NCBI GenBank assembly: GCA_948467695.1
Contig: CAOKFJ010000127.1
Span: 1 to 6,001, forward strand
Length of the DNA stretch: 6,001 nt
Reading direction: 5' to 3'
DNA from: an uncultured Allobaculum sp.
GTDB lineage: Bacteria > Bacillota_I > Bacilli_A > Erysipelotrichales > Erysipelotrichaceae
Each line of letters opens with the position of its first letter. Positions within the stretch are counted from its first letter, which is position 1. Made by a program: the position numbers and the translations under genes. The notes below the pieces were generated by a model. The model did not search any database. It was given only the letters and a program-made list of their open reading frames with translations, and was not told the DNA's origin. Positions 1 to 4,476 of this stretch are shown here, piece after piece.

Positions 1-34
1 AAAAAAGTCTTTAAAACCCGATTTACATCCGCAA

Positions 35-84
35 AAATGCTCCTGATTTCGCTCATTTTTAAGAAAACGCAATCAGGAGCATTT
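35..84. terminator. 14-bp perfect inverted repeat, possible weak terminator
   Basis: The 14-base arm at 35-48 (AAATGCTCCTGATT) is the exact reverse complement of 71-84, with a 22-base loop. Read on the minus strand, the stem ends in a short T run (A33-A37 on the plus strand), so it could end the transcript of the ATPase gene about 300 bases upstream of it. Read on the plus strand only three Ts follow, so it fits a terminator for a gene to the left less well. The stem is unusually long for a simple terminator and could also be a mobile palindromic repeat. The pairing is directly seen; the function is inferred. Confidence 0.4.
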
Positions 85-140
85 CTGTGAAAAGAGAATT
101 TCCTAACATCTGCTCCTCTGTCCTTATTCCCTTTTCGTGT

Positions 141-192
141 TTCGTGAGAAGTCATAAGTTATTCGTGAGAAATCTCAGGCATTTCTCACGAA
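141..192. repeat. Three TTCGTGAGAA units at exact 21-bp pitch
   Basis: The 10-mer TTCGTGAGAA occurs at 141-150 and 162-171 in direct orientation, and at 183-192 as its reverse complement (TTCTCACGAA). The unit starts are exactly 21 bp apart, two helical turns. The second and third units form a perfect 12-bp inverted repeat (162-173 and 181-192) around a 7-base spacer. Such phasing is typical of protein-binding arrays on one DNA face, but a degenerate mobile palindrome is also possible. Confidence 0.6.
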
Positions 193-279
193 AGTAATAT
201 CAACCTATCCGTTGTTATAACAAACGTATTTCCGAATTTTAAAATCCTTTTTGATCTATAAACCTAATCATAGGGCAGA

Positions 280-321
280 AGAAATCTCACAAAAAAATCG
301 GATTCGTGAGATTTCTCGAGA
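280..321. repeat. Second inverted repeat of the GTGAGATTTCT family
   Basis: AGAAATCTCAC at 280-290 is the exact reverse complement of GTGAGATTTCT at 306-316, with a 15-base spacer containing seven As. The right arm belongs to TTCGTGAGAT (303-312), so it carries the same core as the array at 141-192. It runs into the 8-bp palindrome TCTCGAGA at 314-321. No convincing T run follows the stem on either strand, so a terminator is not favoured. Confidence 0.5.
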
Positions 322-388
322 GTATTTATCAGAAAACGCGCTCACTTCCATCACTGTTCCATATACACGCTTTCTGGTAGGTTTTAAA

Positions 389-1696
389 TCAAATTTCAAA
401 GGCATTCAAACGTTCGATGTGAGATTCATTATCCTCTTTTGTCAACAGCCAGATCTCATCTTTACGAAGCAGATTCACGTCAAGAAGACTGTGTTCATGC
501 GTCGCGGCAATCAATTGACGGGATTCGGTATTTTCGCCCATGAGCGTAAAAACTTCCACTACTCGTTTTGTAAGAAGCGGATGCCATGAGCGCCCAAAAT
601 CATCGACGAAATACGTACGCTCGCGTTTATTCAAGAACAAAATCAGCAGTTCAATCAGCCTTCGTGTCCCGTCCGACTCATCGCTCAATCGAAACTTCGC
701 TTCGCTATCTGCGTGCTGAAAAAAGACCTGATAAAATTCAAGTCCCGGAATCGTCTCATCATTCCGCACAGAAAACTGCTGCTTCTGAATCAGATATGCA
801 TCATCAGGCAGACCAAGCCAAATTCTGCAGGACTTGTCCTGCATCTGGATTCGTTCAAGTTCCGCTTCTACTTGATCACGCATTGAAATCGGCACGCTTC
901 CAAGGAAATCAATTTTCGTTCTCGGTATATGGTGTAATGCGGAAATTTCATTTCCAAATACCTTCATAAATTGCGCAGAGATGTTTAAACCGTCGCTCTC
1001 GATAAACTGCCCTCTATTCCAGACAGGCGACCAGATACATAAATCATCTTTAAACCATTTATATGCATCCTCTAAACGTACCGCCTCAGGATATTTTTTA
1101 TAGAAGGTTCGTCTGTGACGATTTGCGTCCGTCAGCAGCAGAATTGTGTTTTCCTGCACAGACTCTTCCAGGCAACGCTGTATCTGCTCACGAGCATCGC
1201 CGAAAACCAAACCCACCGCAAAACAGCCTCTGATCAAATCTCTTTCGAAGAGCGGAATTTCCCTTCCGTCTTCCGCCATTTCATACAGACTTTCTCGCAG
1301 AAAAATCCTCTGTGCGAGCAGAACTTCAAATCCATACTGATAGTTCCGATTCCCCTTGCGAAACCGAATCTGGAAACAGCTTGGTTTGCTGCAGTTGCCT
1401 GCTTTTGTTCTGTTAAACATTTGCGAAGAGCCTTTTGGCAAACCATAGAGAACTGAATGCTGAATAAACTCTGCCGCTTGAATAAAACTGGATTTACCCG
1501 AACCGTTTGCGCCGAACAGCATCGCCAGTTTCAAGAGATTCTGTGCAGAGTTGTCATTCCCTGTGGAATGTACATGTTCAGGATGAGCGCGTTCACTGCT
1601 TGCGATCATGGAAAACCCGGCTTTGCCGCGATCAATCTCTGAAGCAATGTGATCTCCAAACGATAAAAAGTTAGTGATCTTCATCTGTATCAGCAT
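389..1696 (-). CDS. AAA_15 / COG1106-type ABC ATPase, possibly defence-related
   Basis: This 435-residue ATP-binding protein begins MLIQMKITNFLSF, the usual opening of AAA_15 proteins. It has a Walker A motif GANGSGKS (about residues 62-69), an ABC-like signature SDESDGTRRL (about 338-347), a Walker B region TYFVDDF (about 361-367) followed by RSWHPLL, and a His-switch ATHEHSLLD (about 398-406). The residue after the Walker B Asp, normally the catalytic Glu, is Asp here. I chose ATG 1696 because GAGGG lies 8 bases upstream; an in-frame GTG at 1711 lies within that ribosome-binding region. Relatives act as the ATPase half of antiphage systems such as RloA/RloB and PARIS AriA, but no partner is visible, so a defence role is only possible. 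The protein ends at LNAFEI, without the GRYGA-like tail many relatives carry. The gene looks more AT-rich than the PTS operon, which hints at transfer. Confidence 0.85.
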   Translation of the reverse strand: MLIQMKITNFLSFGDHIASEIDRGKAGFSMIASSERAHPEHVHSTGNDNSAQNLLKLAMLFGANGSGKSSFIQAAEFIQHSVLYGLPKGSSQMFNRTKAGNCSKPSCFQIRFRKGNRNYQYGFEVLLAQRIFLRESLYEMAEDGREIPLFERDLIRGCFAVGLVFGDAREQIQRCLEESVQENTILLLTDANRHRRTFYKKYPEAVRLEDAYKWFKDDLCIWSPVWNRGQFIESDGLNISAQFMKVFGNEISALHHIPRTKIDFLGSVPISMRDQVEAELERIQMQDKSCRIWLGLPDDAYLIQKQQFSVRNDETIPGLEFYQVFFQHADSEAKFRLSDESDGTRRLIELLILFLNKRERTYFVDDFGRSWHPLLTKRVVEVFTLMGENTESRQLIAATHEHSLLDVNLLRKDEIWLLTKEDNESHIERLNAFEI

Positions 1697-1757
1697 TTCC
1701 CTTACCCTCACTTCCTGCTTTATTATTCATTTTTGCATTCCCTCGTATCCATTCTCT
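1671..1757 (-). CDS. Possible small leader ORF overlapping the ATPase start
   Basis: A 29-codon frame starts at ATG 1757 (MREWIRGNAKMNNKAGSEGK...) and ends in TAA at 1671, overlapping the first bases of the ATPase gene in another frame. An internal ATG at 1730 has a good Shine-Dalgarno sequence (GAGGGA, about 8 bases upstream) and would give a 19-residue, polar, acidic peptide. The overlap would allow translational coupling to the ATPase. I recognise no family. It may be chance, since the region is short and purine-rich. Confidence 0.2.
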   Translation of the reverse strand, partial: REWIRGNAKMNNKAGSEGKGNADTDEDH

Positions 1758-1795
1758 CATTTTCTGCACGTATTTGTTTTGTTTTCTATTTCGTT

Positions 1796-1801
1796 TTTAT
1801 A
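1796..1801 (-). promoter_or_regulatory. Candidate -10 element for the ATPase gene
   Basis: On the minus strand these six bases read TATAAA, five of six matching TATAAT, about 100 bases before the ATPase start. The matching -35 position would fall in the T-rich tract that forms the tail of the terminator just upstream, and no good TTGACA is visible. Read-through from the PTS operon would be stopped immediately before this promoter, so the ATPase is probably transcribed separately. Confidence 0.3.
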
Positions 1802-1820
1802 TTTTAAAACACAAAAAAAC

Positions 1821-1856
1821 AAAAAAATTGCAGGCGGCCTGGGGAAGCCTCCTGCA
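1821..1856 (-). terminator. Rho-independent terminator pointing left
   Basis: On the minus strand TGCAGG-A-GGC pairs with GCC-G-CCTGCA around an 8-base loop (arms 1829-1838 and 1847-1856, one A/G mismatch). It is followed by AA, then seven Ts (1821-1827), C, and a second run of seven Ts (1813-1819). This is a strong canonical terminator. It separates the ATPase gene from everything to its right and would end transcripts that leave the dehydrogenase gene and cross the gap. Confidence 0.75.
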
Positions 1857-1866
1857 TTGGGGAATA

Positions 1867-1896
1867 TTGGTGTTCACAGGTATGAACGGATATAGT
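1867..1896 (+). promoter_or_regulatory. Candidate plus-strand promoter
   Basis: TTGGTG (1867-1872) and TATAGT (1891-1896) are separated by 18 bp. The -10 matches five of six consensus bases, the -35 only its TTG. The AT-rich TTTAAATAATATTT follows. It lies just before a ribosome binding site and a small ORF, and a plus-strand terminator lies about 430 bases downstream, which is why I list it. The call is weak on sequence alone. Confidence 0.35.
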
Positions 1897-1927
1897 TTAA
1901 ATAATATTTGAGAAAAAGGAAATCAAT

Positions 1928-1999
1928 ATGAAGCTGTATGAGAGATCGGGCATCTTCGATCAGCTTCAGATATCTCTTCTTTTGAGATTCATTGAATGA
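1928..1999 (+). CDS. Possible 23-residue leader peptide
   Basis: ATG 1928 follows AAAAAGGA with a 7-base spacing, one of the best plus-strand ribosome binding sites in the gap. The frame encodes MKLYERSGIFDQLQISLLLR followed by FIE and a TGA stop at 1997-1999. The second half is leucine/isoleucine-rich. The last codons and the stop lie inside a set of alternative hairpins (1985-2016), the geometry of an attenuator leader. No convincing downstream plus-strand gene is visible, and no family is recognised. It could also be chance, or a small toxin-like peptide. Confidence 0.3.
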   Translation: MKLYERSGIFDQLQISLLLRFIE

Positions 2000-2030
2000 A
2001 TCTTTTGGATTCATTCACGCTCAATTTGAG
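1982..2030 (+). promoter_or_regulatory. Mutually exclusive hairpin set
   Basis: Segment 1 (AGATTCATT, 1985-1993) can pair with segment 2 (AATGAATCT, 1995-2003), and segment 2 extended by G1994 can instead pair with segment 3 (GATTCATTC, 2008-2016) around a TTTTG loop. The second hairpin is sterically better, because the first has only one base between its arms. Outer pairing TTGAG 1982-1986 with CTCAA 2020-2024 can enclose the set, and CTCAA can alternatively pair with TTGAG 2026-2030. The pairings are exact; a switching role is inferred. Confidence 0.4.
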
Positions 2031-2120
2031 ATAGGTTCAGGTTAATTGTTAAAAGAGATTTGAAATGAAAATCTGCCGTCTTGCTCTTGCCAGGGACAAG
2101 TGCGAAACAGCTGTATTCTG

Positions 2121-2228
2121 TTCAGGCTGCATGTCAGCCTGCCTGAATCAGTACCGGCTTTGATGATAGCCGGTACTGCCAGTCAGGGTATCAGGCAACT
2201 CGCCGTTACAAAACGCTTTGCTTGATAC
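2121..2228 (+). promoter_or_regulatory. Cluster of hairpins with competing partners
   Basis: TTCAGGC 2121-2127 pairs with GCCTGAA 2141-2147, or the nested AGGCTG 2124-2129 pairs with CAGCCT 2135-2140. GCCTGA 2141-2146 can alternatively pair with TCAGGC 2191-2196, enclosing the strong hairpin 2149-2178 (CAGTACCGGCT, 8-base loop, exact complement). TCAGGC also lies in the left arm of the 2188-2198 / 2218-2228 stem. The stretch therefore supports at least two exclusive folds. Confidence 0.4.
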
Positions 2229-2301
2229 GATAGGTAGAAAGGAACATGGGGTTTGAGTTTGGAGTAGGGATTTTGGGTAAGGAATATCAGGTTTTGATCG
2301 T

Positions 2302-2337
2302 GAAGCAGGCTCGGGTAAGCGCTGCTTCGTTTTTTTT
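2302..2337 (+). terminator. Rho-independent terminator pointing right
   Basis: GAAGCAGGCT (2302-2311) pairs with AGC-G-CTGCTTC (2318-2328, one bulged G) around a 6-base loop, and a run of eight Ts follows at 2330-2337. On the minus strand the run of As precedes the stem, so it cannot work as a terminator for the dehydrogenase gene. It therefore implies plus-strand transcription arriving from the left, where no ordinary gene is visible. Confidence 0.75.
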
Positions 2338-2347
2338 ATGGGGATTG

Positions 2348-2368
2348 GGTATGAATTCGGTATGAATT
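2348..2368. repeat. Direct repeat GGTATGAATT, 11-bp pitch
   Basis: GGTATGAATT occurs at 2348-2357 and again at 2359-2368 with one base between. It lies in a G/T-rich stretch between the plus-strand terminator and the end of the dehydrogenase gene. No further role can be read from it. Confidence 0.4.
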
Positions 2369-2430
2369 TTGTTTGAGAGTTGGAGTTTAAACGATAGGGG
2401 TTGAAGCGGTTGTTTGTTTGAAAGCGAGTA

Positions 2431-3687
2431 TTACGCTGCGTTGAAGTGCTCGAGGAGCATTTTTTCAGCTTTAGCGGACCAGAGGCCTTTGTTTGCTTTG
2501 CATACAGCGTCGAGTTCGAGGAAGAACGGATCGGTTTCGCCAAGTTTTGCGAAGTCGTCGATGGCTGTCATCGGCATGTTGATGTGTGTGTACACCAGTT
2601 TCTTTCCGCCAGGTACGTTGGGCAGATTCTTAGTGGTTTCAACTACGGAATCCAGACCGCCGACATGAGTGATCATTACGGCTGCGTTGATGCGTCCGTC
2701 CGCGTTTTTGTCGATGGCTTCTTTCATGTCATCGATGGTTCCGCCGGTGGAGCCGATGATTTTGGAGCGGCTGTAGTGGGAATCGTAGAGGTTCACTTCT
2801 GCGGAGAAGTTGGGGTCTGTCGGTCCTGCGAACAGGTTCATGCAGCCGTCGTAAGCGAGCAGGCGGTTGCCCAGTTCGCATACTGCTTTGTTGGGGATGT
2901 AGACGAAGACATCATCGTAGCCATGACCTTCGGTGATTGCCATGAGTCCTTCGTATTCGTCATCGAGTTTTGCGGTGTTGACGTAGATGAGTTCAACGCC
3001 GTGTTCTTTGGCTTCTTCTTCGCTGATCACTTCCTGAGCGCGTTTGATGCGGTCATCGGAAATTTCTGTAACAACGATGCGTTTGGGTTTGTTTTCGAAT
3101 GTCAGGCCATAGGAGATCGCGCCCAGCCCCATCGGGCCGCAGCCGCCCATGATCAGGATGTTGCCGCCTTCTTTGGTTCCCATGATGTGGTCGTATTTGC
3201 CGGGAACGGTGTGGTAGTTGGTGTGGTATCCGCCGATGCAGCAGGAAACAGGTTCAGCTACGCTGCTTGCGAAGTAGGCGTCGCCATCGAATGTCCAGAG
3301 GCATCCGGCTTCAATGATGTCGTTGGGGAAGATGCAGTATTCGGTATCGCCGCCGCACCAGAGGTAGGAGTATCCGGGAGATTCCATCTGGCCGGGGATT
3401 GCCGGCTGCTGAGCGAATTTCTGTCCGGGCTGGAATTTGTCCTGCCATTTTTTGCCGACTTTAACGATGTCGCCGGCGAATTCGTGACCGATGATGATCG
3501 GATGATCTTTAACGTCGTTGGGCACGCGCTTGTGTTTTTCACCCTGTTTAACGGTTTTCCAGGTGGACATGCAGATGGAGTCGCTGACAACTTTCACAAG
3601 GATTTCGTCGTCTTTGATTTCGGGAAGTTCAAATTCGTCGAGACGGATGTCGTCTACGCCATAGAGACGGACTGCTCTGGTTTTCAT
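2431..3687 (-). CDS. Zinc-dependent dehydrogenase, L-sorbose-1-phosphate reductase (SorE) type
   Basis: This 418-residue cytoplasmic medium-chain dehydrogenase likely interconverts a PTS-derived sugar or polyol phosphate with NAD(P)(H); SorE relatives reduce L-sorbose 1-phosphate to glucitol 6-phosphate. Visible motifs are the catalytic zinc ligands Cys39 (SICMSTWK), His68-Glu69 (GHEFAG) and Glu145 (AEPVSCC), and a Rossmann nucleotide loop GGCGPMG at 181-187 with Glu208 ending the next strand, which fits NAD(H) better than NADP(H). The four-cysteine structural zinc lobe of sorbitol dehydrogenases is not evident. At 418 residues it is longer than simple sorbitol dehydrogenases (about 350) and near SorE length. 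ATG 3687 is preceded by GAGGA at 6-base spacing. The gene is last in the PTS operon, where mannitol operons carry mtlD. The exact substrate is not settled by sequence. Confidence 0.85.
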   Translation of the reverse strand: MKTRAVRLYGVDDIRLDEFELPEIKDDEILVKVVSDSICMSTWKTVKQGEKHKRVPNDVKDHPIIIGHEFAGDIVKVGKKWQDKFQPGQKFAQQPAIPGQMESPGYSYLWCGGDTEYCIFPNDIIEAGCLWTFDGDAYFASSVAEPVSCCIGGYHTNYHTVPGKYDHIMGTKEGGNILIMGGCGPMGLGAISYGLTFENKPKRIVVTEISDDRIKRAQEVISEEEAKEHGVELIYVNTAKLDDEYEGLMAITEGHGYDDVFVYIPNKAVCELGNRLLAYDGCMNLFAGPTDPNFSAEVNLYDSHYSRSKIIGSTGGTIDDMKEAIDKNADGRINAAVMITHVGGLDSVVETTKNLPNVPGGKKLVYTHINMPMTAIDDFAKLGETDPFFLELDAVCKANKGLWSAKAEKMLLEHFNAA

Positions 3688-3704
3688 AGTTTTTCCTCAT
3701 TTCC

Positions 3705-3721
3705 GACCGGTGCTGCCGGTC
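3705..3721 (-). promoter_or_regulatory. CCGG hairpin before the dehydrogenase ribosome binding site
   Basis: GACCGG (3705-3710) and CCGGTC (3716-3721) are exact complements around a 5-base loop. On the minus strand the hairpin ends 17 bases before the ATG and just before the GAGGA ribosome binding site. A hairpin of the same layout precedes the IIA gene (4477-4492). It could protect the mRNA 5' end or mark a processing site. Confidence 0.45.
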
Positions 3722-3759
3722 TTTTCTGTTGTGATTTGATCTGTTTGTGGATTGCGAAG

Positions 3760-3782
3760 GCAAATGATAGCGAGTCATTTGC
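3760..3782 (-). promoter_or_regulatory. Dyad overlapping a possible -10, candidate operator
   Basis: GCAAATGA (3760-3767) and TCATTTGC (3775-3782) are exact 8-bp complements around 7 bases. On the minus strand the dyad contains TATCAT (five of six matches to TATAAT), about 85 bases before the dehydrogenase start. The -35 region is poor. It could be an operator over a weak internal promoter, or just an RNA hairpin. Confidence 0.3.
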
Positions 3783-3789
3783 GGGAAGA

Positions 3790-3844
3790 AATCCGGCAGG
3801 AGCTGCTTTGTCTGTTTTTTGCAGCTCTGCCGAACTGCCGGATT
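3790..3844 (-). promoter_or_regulatory. Large two-part hairpin with a competing arm
   Basis: AATCCGGCAG (3790-3799) pairs exactly with CTGCCGGATT (3835-3844), and inside it GAGCTGC (3800-3806) pairs exactly with GCAGCTC (3821-3827), leaving a 7-base bulge. That bulge (TGCCG, 3828-3832) can itself replace the outer arm by pairing with CGGCA (3794-3798). No strong T run follows on the minus strand, so full termination is unlikely; partial termination, mRNA protection or processing between IIA and the dehydrogenase is possible. Confidence 0.45.
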
Positions 3845-3870
3845 TTGATATGCGGTTTGAGTAAAGAGAA

Positions 3871-3912
3871 TTAGAGAGCTGGGGTTAGAGAGATGGGGTT
3901 AGAGAGATGGAG
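3871..3912. repeat. 14-bp tandem repeat, three copies
   Basis: Three head-to-tail copies of TTAGAGAG[C/A]TGG[G/A]G lie at 3871-3884, 3885-3898 and 3899-3912, the second and third each differing from the one before by one base. A decayed fourth copy (TTGGAGATAGATCG) follows. The array is in the IIA-dehydrogenase gap, outside any gene, and its 14-bp unit would shift a reading frame. It looks like a small minisatellite that can change copy number. Confidence 0.65.
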
Positions 3913-3930
3913 TTGGAGATAGATCGATTA

Positions 3931-3974
3931 AGCCGGAAGTGCTTCGCGCTTTTTGAGCGCTGGTGATTGCCGGT
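3931..3974 (-). promoter_or_regulatory. Hairpin after the IIA gene
   Basis: GCGCT (3946-3950) and AGCGC (3956-3960) pair around a TTTTG loop, and the flanking GCCGG (3932-3936) and CCGGT (3970-3974) can close an outer stem with one G-U pair. It follows the IIA stop codon by about 14 bases. There is no T tract on the minus strand, so it is more likely a 3'-end protecting or processing structure than a terminator. Confidence 0.3.
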
Positions 3975-4002
3975 CGAGGCTGTTTTTCTATTCAAGACCG
4001 GC
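3969..4002 (-). repeat. 7-bp inverted repeat around the IIA stop codon
   Basis: GCCGGTC (3969-3975) and GACCGGC (3996-4002) are exact complements. The loop holds the last IIA codons and the TAG stop (3988-3990). The left arm is shared with the outer stem of the neighbouring hairpin, so the two pairings compete. The arms have the same CCGG core as other dyads at gene boundaries in this operon. Confidence 0.4.
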
Positions 4003-4461
4003 TGCAAGCATGTCGTAGATGCCTTCGGGATTGGAAGCGACGACTTTTTCGACCATTTCCATATCGCCGAGCGTTTCCGCGATGTGCTGGAGGATTTTTA
4101 CGTGTCCTTCGGTTGTGGCTGCGATGCCGATGACGATGCGGACATTTCCGCCGCCCCAGGCGATGCCTTCGGGGTAGATCTGCACGCAAAGGCCGGTGTT
4201 TTTCACGCAGTCTTTGACTTCGTATTCGCCATGGGGAATGGCGATGTCGTTGCCGATGTAGGTTGTCAGGTCGTGGTCGCGGTTGAGCATGCCCTGAATG
4301 TAGCCTTCGCTGATGTAGCCGGCTTCCAGAAGGAGCTTGCCTGCGGCAACGATTGCTTCGTCGGAGTTTGCGGCTTTGCAGTTGATGCGGATGTTTTTGG
4401 TCTCCAGGATGCCGGGAGCCTTGACTTCTTCTTCTTTGCGTTTGCGTCTGAACAGTGCCAT
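3988..4461 (-). CDS. PTS mannitol/fructose-type IIA component
   Basis: This 157-residue cytoplasmic phosphocarrier accepts phosphate from HPr and passes it to a IIB domain for sugar uptake. Residues 20-157 read as a complete IIA-Mtl domain: ETKNIRINCKAANSDEAIVA at the start, the phosphorylated His77 in GNDIAIPHGEYE, and the second conserved His120 in GIAATTEGHVKIL. The first 19 residues are an extension with a basic run (RRKRK) followed by an acidic one, longer than in typical MtlF (about 145 residues). ATG 4461 is preceded by AGAGGA at about 5-base spacing. The gene sits between a MtlR-like regulator and a SorE-like dehydrogenase, in the mtlF position of Bacillus-type operons. The partner IICB permease is not in the window. 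The real substrate may be another hexitol or a ketose. Confidence 0.9.
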   Translation of the reverse strand: MALFRRKRKEEEVKAPGILETKNIRINCKAANSDEAIVAAGKLLLEAGYISEGYIQGMLNRDHDLTTYIGNDIAIPHGEYEVKDCVKNTGLCVQIYPEGIAWGGGNVRIVIGIAATTEGHVKILQHIAETLGDMEMVEKVVASNPEGIYDMLAAGLE

Positions 4462-4476
4462 GATTTTCCTCTTTCT

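Larger units (their letters stand above)
85..388. other. AT-rich intergenic stretch without a gene
   Basis: I find no convincing coding region or RNA gene on either strand. A plus-strand frame beginning at 251 runs into and opposite the ATPase gene and looks like chance. What the stretch does hold is a cluster of short TTCGTGAGA-type repeats, listed separately. No partner gene for the ATPase follows it here on the minus strand: the frames downstream of its stop close quickly. Confidence 0.6.
1903..2337 (+). ncRNA. Candidate structured RNA / leader region of unknown class
   Basis: This gene-free stretch is packed with perfect or near-perfect inverted repeats in series: 1930-1936 with 1961-1967; 1985-1993 with 1995-2003 or, as the alternative, 1994-2002 with 2008-2016; 1982-1986 with 2020-2024; 2121-2127 with 2141-2147; 2149-2159 with 2168-2178 (11 bp); and 2188-2198 with 2218-2228 (11 bp). 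It ends in a strong plus-strand terminator (2302-2337). The imperfect pair in the 2188-2228 stem is G-U on the plus strand but would be C-A on the minus strand, which favours plus. A possible promoter (1867-1896) and a small ORF with a ribosome binding site (1928-1999) sit at its start. I do not recognise T-box, RNase P, tmRNA or SRP RNA motifs in it. The borders are inferred. An alternative is an untranslated 3' region of the dehydrogenase transcript on the other strand. Confidence 0.4.
3688..3987 (-). other. 300-bp IIA-dehydrogenase intergenic region rich in dyads
   Basis: No coding region is convincing here. The gap holds, in minus-strand order, a hairpin at 3931-3974, a 14-bp tandem repeat (3871-3912), a large two-part hairpin (3790-3844), a 23-bp dyad over a possible -10 (3760-3782) and a CCGG hairpin next to the dehydrogenase ribosome binding site (3705-3721). 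Such a long, structured gap inside an apparent operon suggests separate control of the dehydrogenase by a second promoter, partial termination or RNA processing. Confidence 0.5.

Noticed and set aside
141..316. CRISPR array
   Set aside because: The repeated units are only about 10 bp, occur in both orientations, and lack spacers of even length beyond the 21-bp pitch; no cas gene is present.
251..589. Plus-strand 112-codon frame at the left
   Set aside because: It runs antisense into the ATPase gene, has no ribosome binding site, and shows no domain.
1697..1711. GTG 1711 as the start of the ATPase
   Set aside because: The GTG lies within the GAGGG ribosome-binding region serving ATG 1696, and family members begin at the MLIQ position.
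2246..2365. 39-codon plus-strand ORF after GAAAGGA
   Set aside because: The ribosome binding site is only about 2 bases from the ATG, and the frame runs straight through the terminator stem and its T run, so it is unlikely to be translated.
2414..2440. cre-like site (TGAAAGCGAGTATT)
   Set aside because: It matches only the first half of the cre consensus and lies at the 3' end of the dehydrogenase gene, not at a promoter.
2148..2543. Minus-strand 131-codon frame overlapping the end of the dehydrogenase gene
   Set aside because: It begins inside the dehydrogenase gene in another frame, is Ser/Thr/Pro-rich with no domain, and has no ribosome binding site I can see.
2446..3864. Long plus-strand open frame (472 codons) opposite the dehydrogenase gene
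   Set aside because: It is rich in Phe, Val, Asp and Ala with no recognisable domain, and lies antisense to a gene with all expected MDR motifs. It is a by-product of the codon bias of the real gene.
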